DNA of 64,000 nucleotides, taken from contig NZ_FOTC01000001.1 of NCBI RefSeq assembly GCF_900114455.1, forward strand, positions 372,001-436,000, in the 5' to 3' direction. This DNA comes from Halogranum rubrum (lineage in GTDB: Archaea > Halobacteriota > Halobacteria > Halobacteriales > Haloferacaceae). The notes under the pieces are model-generated. The model did no database searches. It was not told where the DNA came from and saw only the letters and a program-made list of their open reading frames with translations. Below are positions 34,607 to 44,677 of this stretch, in pieces (the first letter of the stretch is position 1; every line of letters starts with the position of its first letter). A program made the position numbers and the translations under genes.

Positions 34607-35923
34607 ATGGAACGGGTGATGAGCTTGGAACGTTCACAATCACAACAGGAGGTGGTAGAAAACCCTGCAATCGGTATCGTCGCAACCGAATCGAACAGCG
34701 ATGTCATTGCTCGCACGATTCTGCGGGCACGAGAACACGCACAGCAAGTATTCGTCGCCCACGACGGCGATACCGATCTCGAGGCGGTACAGTTCGCCGA
34801 ACAGCTTGATGCGAATATTGTTCGACCACACGAACCAGGGATTGGTTCGGACGAGTTTCGAGCAGAACTTGCGGCGGGTGCACGTGCACATTCACATCCT
34901 GGAATTATCCTTGCACCAGCGAACGGTGAACGAGTCGATTTCGAGCGAAGCCTTGAGAAACTCGACGAGGACACCTTCGCAGTTGATGCAACCCTCGAGT
35001 CATCGTACGACTCCGACGATGGCGTCTCATCAACGCTCGTCGCGATCCCGGCATATAACGAGGGCAAGGCGATTGCCGATGTCGTGACGACGGCAAAGCA
35101 GTACGCTACTGAAGTTGTTGTCGTCGACGACGCGAGTTCAGATGGTACCGCAGAGCGAGCACGTGAGGCTGGAGCGACGATTATCCAACACGCAGACAAT
35201 CGTGGCTATGGCGGCGCGCTCAAAACTTCGTTTAATGCCGCGGAGCGTCGTAACGCAAGCCACCTCGTGATCCTTGATGGAGACGGACAGCACGACGGAC
35301 ACGATATTCCCAAACTCGTCGAGACCCAACAGGAGACGGGTGCAGAGGTTGTTATCGGCAGTAGATTTGCAGAGGGCTCAGAGACGGAGATTCCCCTGTA
35401 TCGACGCTTTGGTCTCTGGGTCGTTAATCAGTTGACCAATCTGAGTATGGGTGTTGTTCGACCTCGCTCTCGTGTCGCTGATACACAGAGCGGGTTTCGA
35501 GCCTACAACCGCGATGCGATTAACTCGCTGGCAGCAGACGAGACTGTCGGTGATCACATGAGCGCCAGTACGGATATCCTCTATCACGCTCATAATCATA
35601 ACTACGAGATTGAGGAAGTGGGGACGACGATTTCCTACGACGTCGAGGATGCGAGTACGCATAACCCGATCTCGCACGGGCTTTCGCTAGTCGGGAACAT
35701 CCTCAAGACGATTGAGCATGAACGACCAGTTACTGTCTTGGGTATTCCGGGGTTCATCAGCTCGTTCGTCGGGTTGGGATTCGGATATGCAACCTTCTCA
35801 AACTACATTAACACGGGCATCTTCCCACTGGGTCTTGCGGTTACTGCGAGTTTCTTCACCTTGGTTGGGATCTTCGCTTGCTTCACCGCAATTATTCTTC
35901 ATTCGCTGAACACTCATCTGTAA
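34607..35923 (+). CDS. Membrane GT2 glycosyltransferase with extra N-terminal domain
   Basis: This protein has 438 residues from ATG 34607. The first 135 or so residues form a small Rossmann-like domain (GIVATESNSDVIARTILRA) that is not part of the catalytic core. The GT-A core follows: VAIPAYNEGKAIADVV, VVVVDDASSDGT and metal motif ILDGDGQHDG, with the acceptor region DTQSGFRAYNRDAI. Two C-terminal helices (about 375-430) anchor it. This is the shape of polyprenyl-phosphate-sugar synthases such as AglD/GtrB. The product would be a lipid-linked donor for surface glycosylation. Confidence 0.9.
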   Translation: MERVMSLERSQSQQEVVENPAIGIVATESNSDVIARTILRAREHAQQVFVAHDGDTDLEAVQFAEQLDANIVRPHEPGIGSDEFRAELAAGARAHSHPGIILAPANGERVDFERSLEKLDEDTFAVDATLESSYDSDDGVSSTLVAIPAYNEGKAIADVVTTAKQYATEVVVVDDASSDGTAERAREAGATIIQHADNRGYGGALKTSFNAAERRNASHLVILDGDGQHDGHDIPKLVETQQETGAEVVIGSRFAEGSETEIPLYRRFGLWVVNQLTNLSMGVVRPRSRVADTQSGFRAYNRDAINSLAADETVGDHMSASTDILYHAHNHNYEIEEVGTTISYDVEDASTHNPISHGLSLVGNILKTIEHERPVTVLGIPGFISSFVGLGFGYATFSNYINTGIFPLGLAVTASFFTLVGIFACFTAIILHSLNTHL

Positions 35924-36061
35924 GTCGTCGTTTGGTTTTCGTGATGGGTTGAACTGAATCTGAACTAAGCTGTCAGCGCCGCGTGTGCGAACTGTAATAT
36001 GGACACGTCGTTGGCATAGTTGTCTTGTGAATGATTGTCGCTCGTGTAATTCATGGGACCA

Positions 36062-36069
36062 CTTTTACC
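36062..36069 (+). promoter_or_regulatory. TATA box for the 36093 gene
   Basis: CTTTTACC is centred about 28 bases before ATG 36093. Confidence 0.45.
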
Positions 36070-36092
36070 GGAGTAATCTGCTACATTCGTGT

Positions 36093-37013
36093 ATGCAAAA
36101 CAGCCGCGTTCTTGTGACCGGTGGTGCCGGGTTCATCGGCTCGAATCTCGCGAATGCGCTTGCTGAACAGAATGATGTCATCGCTGTCGACGATGGCTAT
36201 CTCGGAACGCCTGAGAATCTCGAAGAGAATGTGAGGTTTGTTGAGGCAAGCGTGCTTGAAGAGGACCTACCCACTGATGTTGACGTTGTGTTCCATCTTG
36301 CGGCGCTTTCCTCCTACGCAATGCATGAAGAAGATCCAACAAAAGGAGCTCGTGTGAATGTTGAAGGCTTCGTCAACACTGTTGATCAGGCTCGACAGGA
36401 CGGATGTGACACGGTTGTGTACGCGACGACGTCGTCCATCTATGGGAACCGGACTGAGCCCTCGCCAGAGTCCATGGATGTGAAAGCACGAACGGGCTAC
36501 GAAGCGTCCAAGTTGGCTCGCGAACGCTATGGTGAATATTTCCACAACCACTACGACATGTCGATGGCCGGGATGCGCTTTTTCTCGGTGTATCAGGGCT
36601 ATGGTGGCGCTGAGGAACATAAAGGCGAATATGCGAACATCATCGCGCAGTTCGCAGATGACTTAGCGAATGGTGAGTCTCCGGAGATTTACGGTGATGG
36701 AACCCAGACACGGGACTTCACGCACGTCGACGACATTGTCCGTGGGTTAATTGCGGCTGCTGAGGAGGAGCTGAACGGCGTCTACAATCTCGGAACGGGC
36801 AACAGCTACGACTTCAATACGGTTGTTGAGCTGCTGAACGACGAACTTGGGACCGAAATTGAGCCAACACATATCGAGAACCCGATTCGAGACGATATCT
36901 ACGTCCACGACACCATGGCCGATATCTCAAATATTACTGAGAAGACAGGGTGGGAACCACAGATTAGGTTTAAACAAGGAGTCGAAAGAGTCTGTCAGCA
37001 ATATCAAACGTGA
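36093..37013 (+). CDS. NAD-dependent sugar epimerase/dehydratase
   Basis: This protein has 306 residues from ATG 36093 (MQNSRVLVTGGAGFIGSNLA). NAD-binding GGAGFIG, TTSSIYG and the Tyr-Lys pair in ARTGYEASKL (about 136-140) are intact. GDGTQTRDFTHVDDIV and YNLGTGNSYDF are also present. It is a paralogue of the enzyme at 33481, with clear differences in the substrate loops, so it probably acts on a different UDP- or dTDP-sugar. It is the last GC-rich gene before the A/T-rich glycosyltransferase island. Confidence 0.9.
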   Translation: MQNSRVLVTGGAGFIGSNLANALAEQNDVIAVDDGYLGTPENLEENVRFVEASVLEEDLPTDVDVVFHLAALSSYAMHEEDPTKGARVNVEGFVNTVDQARQDGCDTVVYATTSSIYGNRTEPSPESMDVKARTGYEASKLARERYGEYFHNHYDMSMAGMRFFSVYQGYGGAEEHKGEYANIIAQFADDLANGESPEIYGDGTQTRDFTHVDDIVRGLIAAAEEELNGVYNLGTGNSYDFNTVVELLNDELGTEIEPTHIENPIRDDIYVHDTMADISNITEKTGWEPQIRFKQGVERVCQQYQT

Positions 37014-37030
37014 AATAATCTTCAAAATGG

Positions 37031-38146
37031 TCATATTTCGTCAGCTGTCCCGATAAACTCTCTAGACATCTGATGAATGTCCATAGGATTGTCTCCGTTG
37101 CTATTGTCATCTGTTGTGACAAGCTCTGAATTTATTATTCTTTGAATAACTTCAGCTAACCTATCTGGGTCATCCGGTGGGACAACATTTTCTTCAGGAA
37201 TGAGCATTTTACTTCCAGCCGCCGTTGTAGTAACCACTGGCAAGTTTCGAGACAGCGCTTCGTTTACTACAAGACCCCATGGTTCATGTCGAGACGGTAA
37301 TATAAATAGATCCGATCTGTCGTAGTATTCCCATTTTTGATCACCCCGGACATAGCCTACAAACTTTATTTGTGGAACCAAAGCTGCCTGGTCTCGGAGT
37401 GTCTCATTGAGAGGACCGTCGCCAGCAATGAATAACTCAACTTCATTTTCTTCAAAGCTTCTAACAGCCTCAATTAGAGTACCGATTCCTTTTTCTTCAA
37501 TAAATCTACCCACAAATAGAATAGTGGGTTTTTCGCTTGAAGGCTTAGGGTCCAACTTCTTCACCTTTGGATTTTCAGGTCCCAAGCACTCCCGGGGCAT
37601 TACTTGTGGAGTTATACTAACCTTTTCGCTATTTATACCTCTTGCTCTTGTATATTCTTTGGCGAGTTCAGATAGACCCACTACCTTATCCGCTACCTGG
37701 AACAGTGTTTTCTCATATATGTTTATCATACTATCAAAGTGGAATTTAGAAACCATCTTACTTCTATTGCTTAGATTAGAGCTCCAGTCTGTATCTATTA
37801 ATTCACTCCAAATAACTAGATTAGCGTCAGTAAGAAATATTATTGGAAGACTCATCAAATTGTTAATAATCATGTCTCTCCCCATATTTAATACAATTGT
37901 GTCATAATCTTTTTTCAGAAGATGATATGGTAGAGTATAATTAAAGAGAGCCCCAAAGAGCTCTATATTTGGTAAAAATGTTGCTGTATGGTTTTTAGGA
38001 TCGTAGGTCGTGTCCCAGTCTCGCTCAGGAGAGGAACGCTGACAATAGTAGACATCTAAGGAAGCTTCCTCTCCAATCGCATCAAAGACGGGTGTGCGGT
38101 ACGGTGCAACTAAGTTATGAACTAGCGCCACGGATTCTTCGGTCAT
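37031..38146 (-). CDS. GT4 family glycosyltransferase
   Basis: This 371-residue enzyme has the N-terminal VALVHNLVAPYRTPVFDAI, as in capsule-type transferases that start at a reducing-end sugar. ILFVGRFIEEKGIGTLIEA, then LPSRHEPWGLVVNEALSRN (donor-site Glu), place it in GT4. Codons are clearly more A/T-rich than in the flanking genes. It begins eight bases after the stop of the sulfatase-fold gene, as part of a five-gene minus-strand run (43198 down to 37031). Confidence 0.88.
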   Translation of the reverse strand: MTEESVALVHNLVAPYRTPVFDAIGEEASLDVYYCQRSSPERDWDTTYDPKNHTATFLPNIELFGALFNYTLPYHLLKKDYDTIVLNMGRDMIINNLMSLPIIFLTDANLVIWSELIDTDWSSNLSNRSKMVSKFHFDSMINIYEKTLFQVADKVVGLSELAKEYTRARGINSEKVSITPQVMPRECLGPENPKVKKLDPKPSSEKPTILFVGRFIEEKGIGTLIEAVRSFEENEVELFIAGDGPLNETLRDQAALVPQIKFVGYVRGDQKWEYYDRSDLFILPSRHEPWGLVVNEALSRNLPVVTTTAAGSKMLIPEENVVPPDDPDRLAEVIQRIINSELVTTDDNSNGDNPMDIHQMSREFIGTADEI

Positions 38147-38154
38147 ATTTGTAT

Positions 38155-39495
38155 TTAGGCGTATCCAAGTTTTTCAAGTTGAGTCTTTACATCCTCACTC
38201 ACCGACTCGTTTTCAGTTACGGTTCGGTGCTCAATCTGAGCGGCTGCCTTCCGGAGATACTGTTTTGGATTCTCTATTTTAGAGTTAGGTCCGGTTTGAA
38301 TGTCTCCATCGCTTGATTCATAGATATAACCATTATTTTCTGTATAGAGCCCATATTTCCAGTTGGAAAGTTCATCTAGTTCGAGTTCGTCTATTCCTTG
38401 TTCAACAAATTGGTCTCGCATCCAAGGAGTGAATCCATGAAACTCGGTCAGAAATTCCTGTTTAGAATCTAATTCTAGAAGATTCCGTCCTCGAGAGTCA
38501 AGTTCGGTATCGGATAGTTCTCCGATAGTCTTATGAACGTCAAGAATACTCACAGGATGACTGATCTCTTTATTATCTGTATTAGGTCCCGAAACCACTA
38601 AAGGAATATGAGTAAGTTCCGGGAACAAGCCATAACAATGATCGTAGAGATCGTATTCACCAAGTAGCTCGCCGTGGTCTGACAGTGTCAATATAAAATC
38701 AAATTCGTCTTCAAGAAGCGAATAGAGGTTTCTGAATTCGTCTGATAGATAGCGAACTGAATCCCGGTATGCAGTTTGAACTTGTTGTTTGTTTGGTGGA
38801 CTGCCCGTAGTTTTCGAAGGAATACGCCAAGGTTCTGTATTGACTTGTTCCTCTATTGTACGGTATTCTTCAGGTGGTCGATAAGGAACGTGTGCATCCA
38901 TCAGGTTGATGAATACAAATGAAGGTGCTGTAAAGTCCTCATTTTTCAAGTACTGTTGTACCGTTCTTACACCCCCCTTGGAGTAGTCTTGGCGAAATTC
39001 CTGAAAACCAGTTTTTAATGACTCTAACGTTGAGACATCTGGCGAAAAGCACTCTTTAATAGCTTTTATATAAATTTCCCCCCGACTCCCGTTAACTTCT
39101 GACAAAAATTTTGTCCAGTTCACTGCGTTTGAATTTGGGAATTTAAGATCGTCTGGAGATATATCAATATCAAACCCACGGCCCCAGCCACCCCATTGAG
39201 AAACGTTTAAATTTGCAGAATATTTGTGTGTGGAATATCCATTTGAAGAGAGTTCTTCTGCAAGTGTTGGCTCTTTACAATCTAATTGGACGGATTGGCT
39301 ATGAACACCCACTTCGCTTGGATATTTACCAGTAAAAAGCGAGGCATGGGCAGGGACAGTCCAGTGAGAGGTAGTATATGCGTTTTTGAACTTACATCCC
39401 GGAAGCCAATTAAAGTATTTTGTGAAAAAATCGTATCGAAGTGTATCCAATACTACTACTGCAATATTTGGTTTCCCGCTCATCATCTTGACCAT
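38155..39495 (-). CDS. Sulfatase-fold enzyme with Thr nucleophile, second copy
   Basis: This is a 446-residue member of the alkaline phosphatase superfamily. NIAVVVLDTLRYDFF gives the first metal Asp (Asp17), SHWTVPAHASLFTG carries Thr46 where sulfatases have Cys or Ser, and LTLSDHGELLGEYDLYDHC gives the second metal cluster. As with the 14870 protein, threonine suggests a phospho- or phosphoglycerol-transferase-like reaction. ATG codons at 39495, 39486 and 39483 are possible starts. Low GC and its place between GT4 genes suggest glycan decoration, inferred from context. Confidence 0.85.
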   Translation of the reverse strand: MVKMMSGKPNIAVVVLDTLRYDFFTKYFNWLPGCKFKNAYTTSHWTVPAHASLFTGKYPSEVGVHSQSVQLDCKEPTLAEELSSNGYSTHKYSANLNVSQWGGWGRGFDIDISPDDLKFPNSNAVNWTKFLSEVNGSRGEIYIKAIKECFSPDVSTLESLKTGFQEFRQDYSKGGVRTVQQYLKNEDFTAPSFVFINLMDAHVPYRPPEEYRTIEEQVNTEPWRIPSKTTGSPPNKQQVQTAYRDSVRYLSDEFRNLYSLLEDEFDFILTLSDHGELLGEYDLYDHCYGLFPELTHIPLVVSGPNTDNKEISHPVSILDVHKTIGELSDTELDSRGRNLLELDSKQEFLTEFHGFTPWMRDQFVEQGIDELELDELSNWKYGLYTENNGYIYESSDGDIQTGPNSKIENPKQYLRKAAAQIEHRTVTENESVSEDVKTQLEKLGYA

Positions 39496-39583
39496 CTGAT
39501 ATTCTTGTATAAAACTACTTTGCTTTTCTAAGAAGATATATAGTACTCTCCGTCAACTAAACAGTGCTATTCTATCGTAGGCT

Positions 39584-40786
39584 TCATCTCAGAATATCTT
39601 CGTAGATCGAGATTATCTCGTCGATATGATTGCTAATACAGTATGACTTAGTTTCTTCTACCTGTGTTTGGATTTCGTCATAGGGGAGAGAGGCGGCCCG
39701 TTCAAGAGCACCTTGTAATGAATCAACATCATTTGGCGCAAATAGAATTCCAGTCTCGCCATCAGTAATAAGTTCGGGTATGCCACCGATATTCGCACCA
39801 ATTACAGGTGTACCGCGATTATAACTTTCATAAATAACCATCGGAGAATTGTCGTACCACCGAGAAGGAACCACCGTGAAATGAGACGCAGCGTAGGCAT
39901 CTTGGAGTTCTTCGTCATCAACGAACCCATGAAAAGTAATGCGTGGCTCATCGGATGCGAGGTCCTCAAGCTTAGATGATTCTGGACCCTTCCCGTAGAT
40001 ATTCAAATGAAGGTTTTCTAAAGAGGATTTCCGCACTGCCTTAATGAGAATATCAATTCCTTTCTGGTGAGTGTGTTGTCCAGCAAACATAAGCTGTAGT
40101 TGATCTGAATTGGAAGGTCGACTTGAGACTGAATCGGTAGATTTAGACGAAATCCCTAGTGGTACACGAGAGCACGGAACAGTTGAATAAACTCCCTCTG
40201 AGTGATGTTTCTCAAGGACAAACTGAGAAGGAGACACTACATAATCAAGATGAGGCTCTACTAGTTGTCGGTAGATTTTCTGGTAGGGTTTCATTCCTAT
40301 CCCTGGGTCCGAAATCTTTTCTCCATCAAAGAGATTCGTTCGCACATGAAGAGCCTCGTAATCGTGTAGAGTGTGAACAACCGGGATCTCATGACTGGAG
40401 ACTGCTGCAAATACTGATGGAGAAAGACCACTATGGTTATGTATGTGAACTATATCTGGGGATATCTGGCACAGTTTTTTCTTCACAAGTAGATATACAT
40501 GAGGATTCCAGATGTCTACTACATGTTGGATTGGTTTCTTCCAAGCTGAAACAGATTGGTGTTCAATAGGGGAGTAAGCATTCAAAGGAGTAAATCGATA
40601 GACTGTTGCCCCACCAAGTTCGGATTCCTCAAAGGAAAAATAGGTTCCTCCACTAGAGGAGCGTGTAGTAATGACACTCACATCATGGCCTCGGTTGACA
40701 AGTTCGTTTACATCAGCTTTTGCATGCTTTTCAGCACCACCTACAACTTCTGGAGGAAAGAGGTTTGAGATGACGCAGATGTCCAT
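39584..40786 (-). CDS. GT4 family glycosyltransferase
   Basis: This 400-residue protein starts MDICVISNLFPPEVVGGAEK, the typical acceptor-side GGAE motif. The donor half shows LMFAGQHTHQKGIDILIKA, VVPSRWYDNSPMVIYESYN (donor Glu) and IGGIPELITDGETGILF. Its ATG follows the stop of the gene at 40787 with no gap. The region is A/T-rich. Confidence 0.9.
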   Translation of the reverse strand: MDICVISNLFPPEVVGGAEKHAKADVNELVNRGHDVSVITTRSSSGGTYFSFEESELGGATVYRFTPLNAYSPIEHQSVSAWKKPIQHVVDIWNPHVYLLVKKKLCQISPDIVHIHNHSGLSPSVFAAVSSHEIPVVHTLHDYEALHVRTNLFDGEKISDPGIGMKPYQKIYRQLVEPHLDYVVSPSQFVLEKHHSEGVYSTVPCSRVPLGISSKSTDSVSSRPSNSDQLQLMFAGQHTHQKGIDILIKAVRKSSLENLHLNIYGKGPESSKLEDLASDEPRITFHGFVDDEELQDAYAASHFTVVPSRWYDNSPMVIYESYNRGTPVIGANIGGIPELITDGETGILFAPNDVDSLQGALERAASLPYDEIQTQVEETKSYCISNHIDEIISIYEDILR

Positions 40787-41953
40787 TTATTTTGCCTCCT
40801 TCTCAACAAGATTTTGATAGACTTCTTCCATCTTTTTGCTTTGTCTCCTCCACGAGTAATTTTCAGCACAGAATGTGTGCCCTCTTTCATTAACCGAGCG
40901 TTGGTGATTAATAACGGATCGGATACCAGCTGCTAATGCTTCTGGGTCGTGACGATTAACGACTTCGCCTAAGTTAGCCGCACGAACATCATCGGCAACT
41001 CCAACAACATCAGTCGTAACTACTGGTGTCCCACAAGCAAGAGCTTCCAACAGAACTAACCCAAACCCTTCCTGATCAGAAGAGAGTGATGGAAGAGCAA
41101 AAACGTCTGACGAGCTATAAATTGCAGGCAGTTCCTCATCTGGGATGTAACCCTTGAAATTCACGCTATTCTCGATCCCCAATTTTGCAGCTATCTTTTC
41201 ATATTTTGATCGTGCTTCGCCATCACCGCCAACTATTAATTGAACGCTCCGGCCATCATGTTCATTCAATAACTTTATTGCCTGAAGAAGAACGTCTAAT
41301 CCTTTGTAATCGTGAGACCTATTTAACACACTCAAGAAGAAAATCGTTGGAGTATCGGGGTTAATCCCGTGAGAACGTTGCGACTCTTGAGATAGAGACT
41401 GGGGCTGAAATCGCTCAATATCCACTCCATTACCAACCACAGTTATCTTGTCCTTGTATTGACTCAGCTGTTTAGATGATTCAATATAATTTTCTTGTGT
41501 GATGATTATTTGATCCGCCGAACGTAGAGTTGCTCGGAGAACTGTAGAGTTGTATGCTTGGGATATGTAATCTGCAATTCCGTCGCCGATAATGTCGTTA
41601 TGATAAGTTATTACCGTCGGCGTATTAGTGAGTTCACCAACTAGGGTAGAGATGTCCGCTGACCAGGGTGTAGGGAGGTGAGTATGGAGGATGTCTGCGT
41701 TTTTAACTTCCTGTAAAAGGGCAACTGGCAGCATAGGCGTTAGCTCCGTGTATGCAATCTGTCCGACGCTAGTCAGGCGTCGAGTAGTGATTCCACCGGG
41801 AAAATCATCGATATGTTCCTCACTCGGGTGATTAGGACAGACAACTTTAGATGTATGTCCCAATTCTGAAAGGCGTTTAGATAAGTCGTGGACATATGTT
41901 TCGACTCCTCCGGTATGGGGATAAAAACGACCAGGTGTCTGAATGATTTTCAT
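40787..41953 (-). CDS. GT4 family glycosyltransferase
   Basis: This 388-residue protein starts at ATG 41953 (MKIIQTPGRFYPHTGGVETY). A GTG three codons upstream is less likely because a weak GGTG ribosome-binding site precedes the ATG. Motifs: LHTHLPTPWSADI, FFLSVLNRSHDYKGLDVLL and SSDQEGFGLVLLEALACGTP. It lies 19 bases after the upstream GT4 and directly abuts the downstream one, so it is an internal operon gene. Confidence 0.9.
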   Translation of the reverse strand: MKIIQTPGRFYPHTGGVETYVHDLSKRLSELGHTSKVVCPNHPSEEHIDDFPGGITTRRLTSVGQIAYTELTPMLPVALLQEVKNADILHTHLPTPWSADISTLVGELTNTPTVITYHNDIIGDGIADYISQAYNSTVLRATLRSADQIIITQENYIESSKQLSQYKDKITVVGNGVDIERFQPQSLSQESQRSHGINPDTPTIFFLSVLNRSHDYKGLDVLLQAIKLLNEHDGRSVQLIVGGDGEARSKYEKIAAKLGIENSVNFKGYIPDEELPAIYSSSDVFALPSLSSDQEGFGLVLLEALACGTPVVTTDVVGVADDVRAANLGEVVNRHDPEALAAGIRSVINHQRSVNERGHTFCAENYSWRRQSKKMEEVYQNLVEKEAK

Positions 41954-41971
41954 GGATGTCACACCTTAGAA

Positions 41972-43198
41972 TCAATATTTATATCTGTCGCTTTCTTCCT
42001 TCACTAATTTTTTGTAGACTGACTCGGATTTTATAGCCACCTTATCCCAGGAATAATTTTTAGCTACCTTTTGCCCTCTTAAGGATAGCTGAGCTTGTTT
42101 CGTTTCGTCGTCATATATCCTACTTAGGCTACTTGCAAAGGAAGATGAACAATCTGCGTCTACAAATTCAACAGATGACGACGGAATCCAACTCCGAAAA
42201 ATTGGGAGATCATTTGCAACAACTGGGATCCCCGCAGCCAGTGCTTCCAATACTACAATCCCAAACCCTTCCTGTCTAGAAGGCGAAACAAAGACGTCCG
42301 ATTGCTTTAGAAGTCCAGCTTTGGTTGATTCTTCGACGTATCCAAGAAATTCAACATTATCCTCAATGTTCAGTAGTTGACATTTCTCGATATACTGATC
42401 TCTTTTTGGACCTTTTCCTGCAATTGCAAGCGTAGCGTCTGGGCACTTAGTCACAACCTCAGCGAATGAATCTAGTAAGCGATCTATTCCTTTTCTGTGT
42501 ACTAAGCGAGATATTGCCACAAAGTCGTACTTCAGATCATCCGAATATACTGGATTCGTAGCATATTCGTCGAGGTGAATACCATTCGGAATAACGGTGA
42601 CCGGTGAGCGAACACCAAAATCTTTGAGCTCCTGTTTTGTAACTTCATTTGGGACAACCACAGCATCGTAAATCCCTATACGAAGTGAGTTCTGAGCTAT
42701 TAATTGAATTAACCCAATTATTGGGTTGTATTTGCGCAACGCAGTTTGGTCATGGAATTCGTGGACAATCGCAGTCGCTGGTATGCCGAGGATGGGAGCA
42801 ATTAGACCAGCCAGTGACGGGTGGGGTGTTAGATTATCTATAGCAATATCAGTCTCTTTTATACCACCATCTAATAAGTATACAAGTGAAAAAAGAGCAA
42901 AAAGAGAGCGAGAAAGGTAGAAATACGCCGATTCAAATCGTGCGAGCCAGTCTGGCACGGTCTTTATCGTCCGTACTGTTACCCCTTCATCACGACGAAC
43001 TGGTGGGAGATTTGGGTCTGATCGACCACAGACAAGCGTCACATTATGACCCTCTTGAGCGAGAAAAGTTGCTTCCTCCCACATTCGCACCTCACCACCA
43101 CCAGCAGCATCTGTCGATGGATCTTCATTATTAAAATAAGTGATAGCGAGCGATTCCGACTCTGGGTCAACTGACGAAGTAGTGCTTTGACTTCTCAT
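41972..43198 (-). CDS. GT4 family glycosyltransferase, first gene of A/T-rich operon
   Basis: This is a 408-residue enzyme. The N-terminal DAAGGGEVRMWEEATFLAQ forms the acceptor-side loop. The donor side has FVAISRLVHRKGIDRLLDS and SPSRQEGFGIVVLEALAAG. There is a hydrophobic stretch near residue 95 (FYLSRSLFALFSLVYLL) that may contact the membrane. It is the 5' gene of the five-gene minus-strand run. Upstream lie 280 A/T-rich bases without a recognisable gene and then a decayed IS5. Confidence 0.88.
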   Translation of the reverse strand: MRSQSTTSSVDPESESLAITYFNNEDPSTDAAGGGEVRMWEEATFLAQEGHNVTLVCGRSDPNLPPVRRDEGVTVRTIKTVPDWLARFESAYFYLSRSLFALFSLVYLLDGGIKETDIAIDNLTPHPSLAGLIAPILGIPATAIVHEFHDQTALRKYNPIIGLIQLIAQNSLRIGIYDAVVVPNEVTKQELKDFGVRSPVTVIPNGIHLDEYATNPVYSDDLKYDFVAISRLVHRKGIDRLLDSFAEVVTKCPDATLAIAGKGPKRDQYIEKCQLLNIEDNVEFLGYVEESTKAGLLKQSDVFVSPSRQEGFGIVVLEALAAGIPVVANDLPIFRSWIPSSSVEFVDADCSSSFASSLSRIYDDETKQAQLSLRGQKVAKNYSWDKVAIKSESVYKKLVKEESDRYKY

Positions 43199-43478
43199 TA
43201 GAAAATTTCTTTCTGGTTTGGGTTATGAATAAATCTGTGGCTACGGTGAAGCAAGTTATTCTTCTGTTCTGACTGCCGAGAATCATTTTGAAACATACAC
43301 CAACTGACCCTTATTTGTGCGCAGAGAATCTATTCTCAAATACTTTTCTATCAAAACCACTGTTCAGCAACTTGATGTCGTATATTTGCTTTTCTGTAGA
43401 AGATTGTTGATACAGCTCAGCTGCCGCTCTGGAACCACGGAGGGAAACGACACGAATGATTCCGCTGGATCTGTCTTA

Positions 43479-44397
43479 TTTAGACGCGGAAGAACACTAG
43501 TATGAGACCTTAACGGCTTGCTTGATGTTTCTGACGGCGGACTTTAGGACGAGCTCTCTGAACTGTCCAAACCACGTTCTATCCCGCAACGTCTCACCAA
43601 GCCGATGATTCAACGCGAAGAAAATCGACTCGACGAGTGACCGGCGGTGATAGATTTCCTTATGATGTCGAGCGTTGTGCGCCATATCTAGTGGATAGAA
43701 CTCACGATGTTTGATTACCGGACGAACCCCAGCGTCCCTGAGTTCGTGGCGTAGAGCATCCCAATCGTAGCCTTTGCCCGCGACGATCGTGTTGAGTCGC
43801 TGGAAATTTCTCGTCAGCACTTGCCTGCCGATCGGGGTGTCGTGTGGCTGTTTCATCGAGCAATGAATGTCGAGAATCGCCGTCGAATCGCAGTCAACGA
43901 GTGCCGTGGTTTTGATATCGTCAAAGTTGTAGCCGATGCGAATCACGTAGTGCCGACTGGCTTTGTGTCGCTGGAAGCCAGTCGCGTCAATTGCTTGGAC
44001 TTCGCCGAACTCGTGGAGAGAAGCGGACGACTGCAGCAGGACGCGTCAGATACGCATTTCAAGGTCTTGCTTCCTCGTGCACACGGTAGTGAAGTCGGGA
44101 AGCTCATCCACCGCAAGTCCGAGTTTAGCGGTGATTCGAGGCATCTCGTGGAGGATATCGAGCAACCGCCGGTACGGTTGGTCGAGGTACTCACGAAGAC
44201 AGTGAATCGCGACAATGACCCAGTCAGCGTAGCCACACGACCCTTCTACAGCGGCGGCTGAGGCTCACCAATGACCGCTTTTTGAGATAAATCGACACAA
44301 TTGTCCGTGAAGCGGGCGAGTTGGGTGGGCATACTCAACTCATTCCCGCTTCATTCACTCATAATCCTCGGCAGCCTGCCTCTCGCTAGCGTCTAAA
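43479..44397 (-). mobile_element. Decayed IS5-family element
   Basis: The 919-bp element is bounded by TTTAGACGC (43479-43487) and its inverted copy GCGTCTAAA (44389-44397). It carries one transposase pseudogene. No convincing target duplication is visible. Confidence 0.65.
43497..44260 (-). pseudogene. IS5-family transposase, broken by a stop and missing its N-terminus
   Basis: The minus-strand frame reads CGYADWVIVAIHCLREYLDQ, then DELPDF, EVQAIDATGFQRHKASRHY, VDCDSTAILDIHCSMKQ, VAGKGYDWDALRHELRDAG and VESIFFALNHRLGETLRDRT, the DDE pattern of haloarchaeal IS5 transposases. An in-frame TGA at 44046-44048 replaces the expected Trp before RVLLQSSASLHEFG. A further stop lies upstream, where the natural start should be. 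The C-terminal 150 residues remain open. Confidence 0.8.
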
Positions 44398-44677
44398 CAC
44401 GGCCCGCTGGATGCATTTAGCACGAAATTGCTCACAGTAGACCTGCTGGAACAGGTTCGCTGGTGTGACGGTGGCTCTCGCCACACCGAGGCATCTCAAA
44501 GACAAACTGACACAGTATCTCGGTGCTTTCCAGCTACACAGCGAACGCTTCAGAAAACCCGGTTGAGAAGCACTCAAAAAACGCTGATAAGCGACTCTCC
44601 AAAATCAACAATATGCTACTATGAGCGTTTGAGTATAGATAAGTTGATTAGATAGGGCTAAAGTAACATTCTCAAAG
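44398..44677. other. Intergenic, no gene recognised
   Basis: A short plus-strand frame with some helical character is present, but I cannot match it to any family. It lies between the IS5 end and the 44678 gene. Confidence 0.4.

Noticed and set aside
43199-43478. Short frames upstream of the GT4 operon
   Set aside because: A/T-rich, no start/TATA context and no family resemblance.
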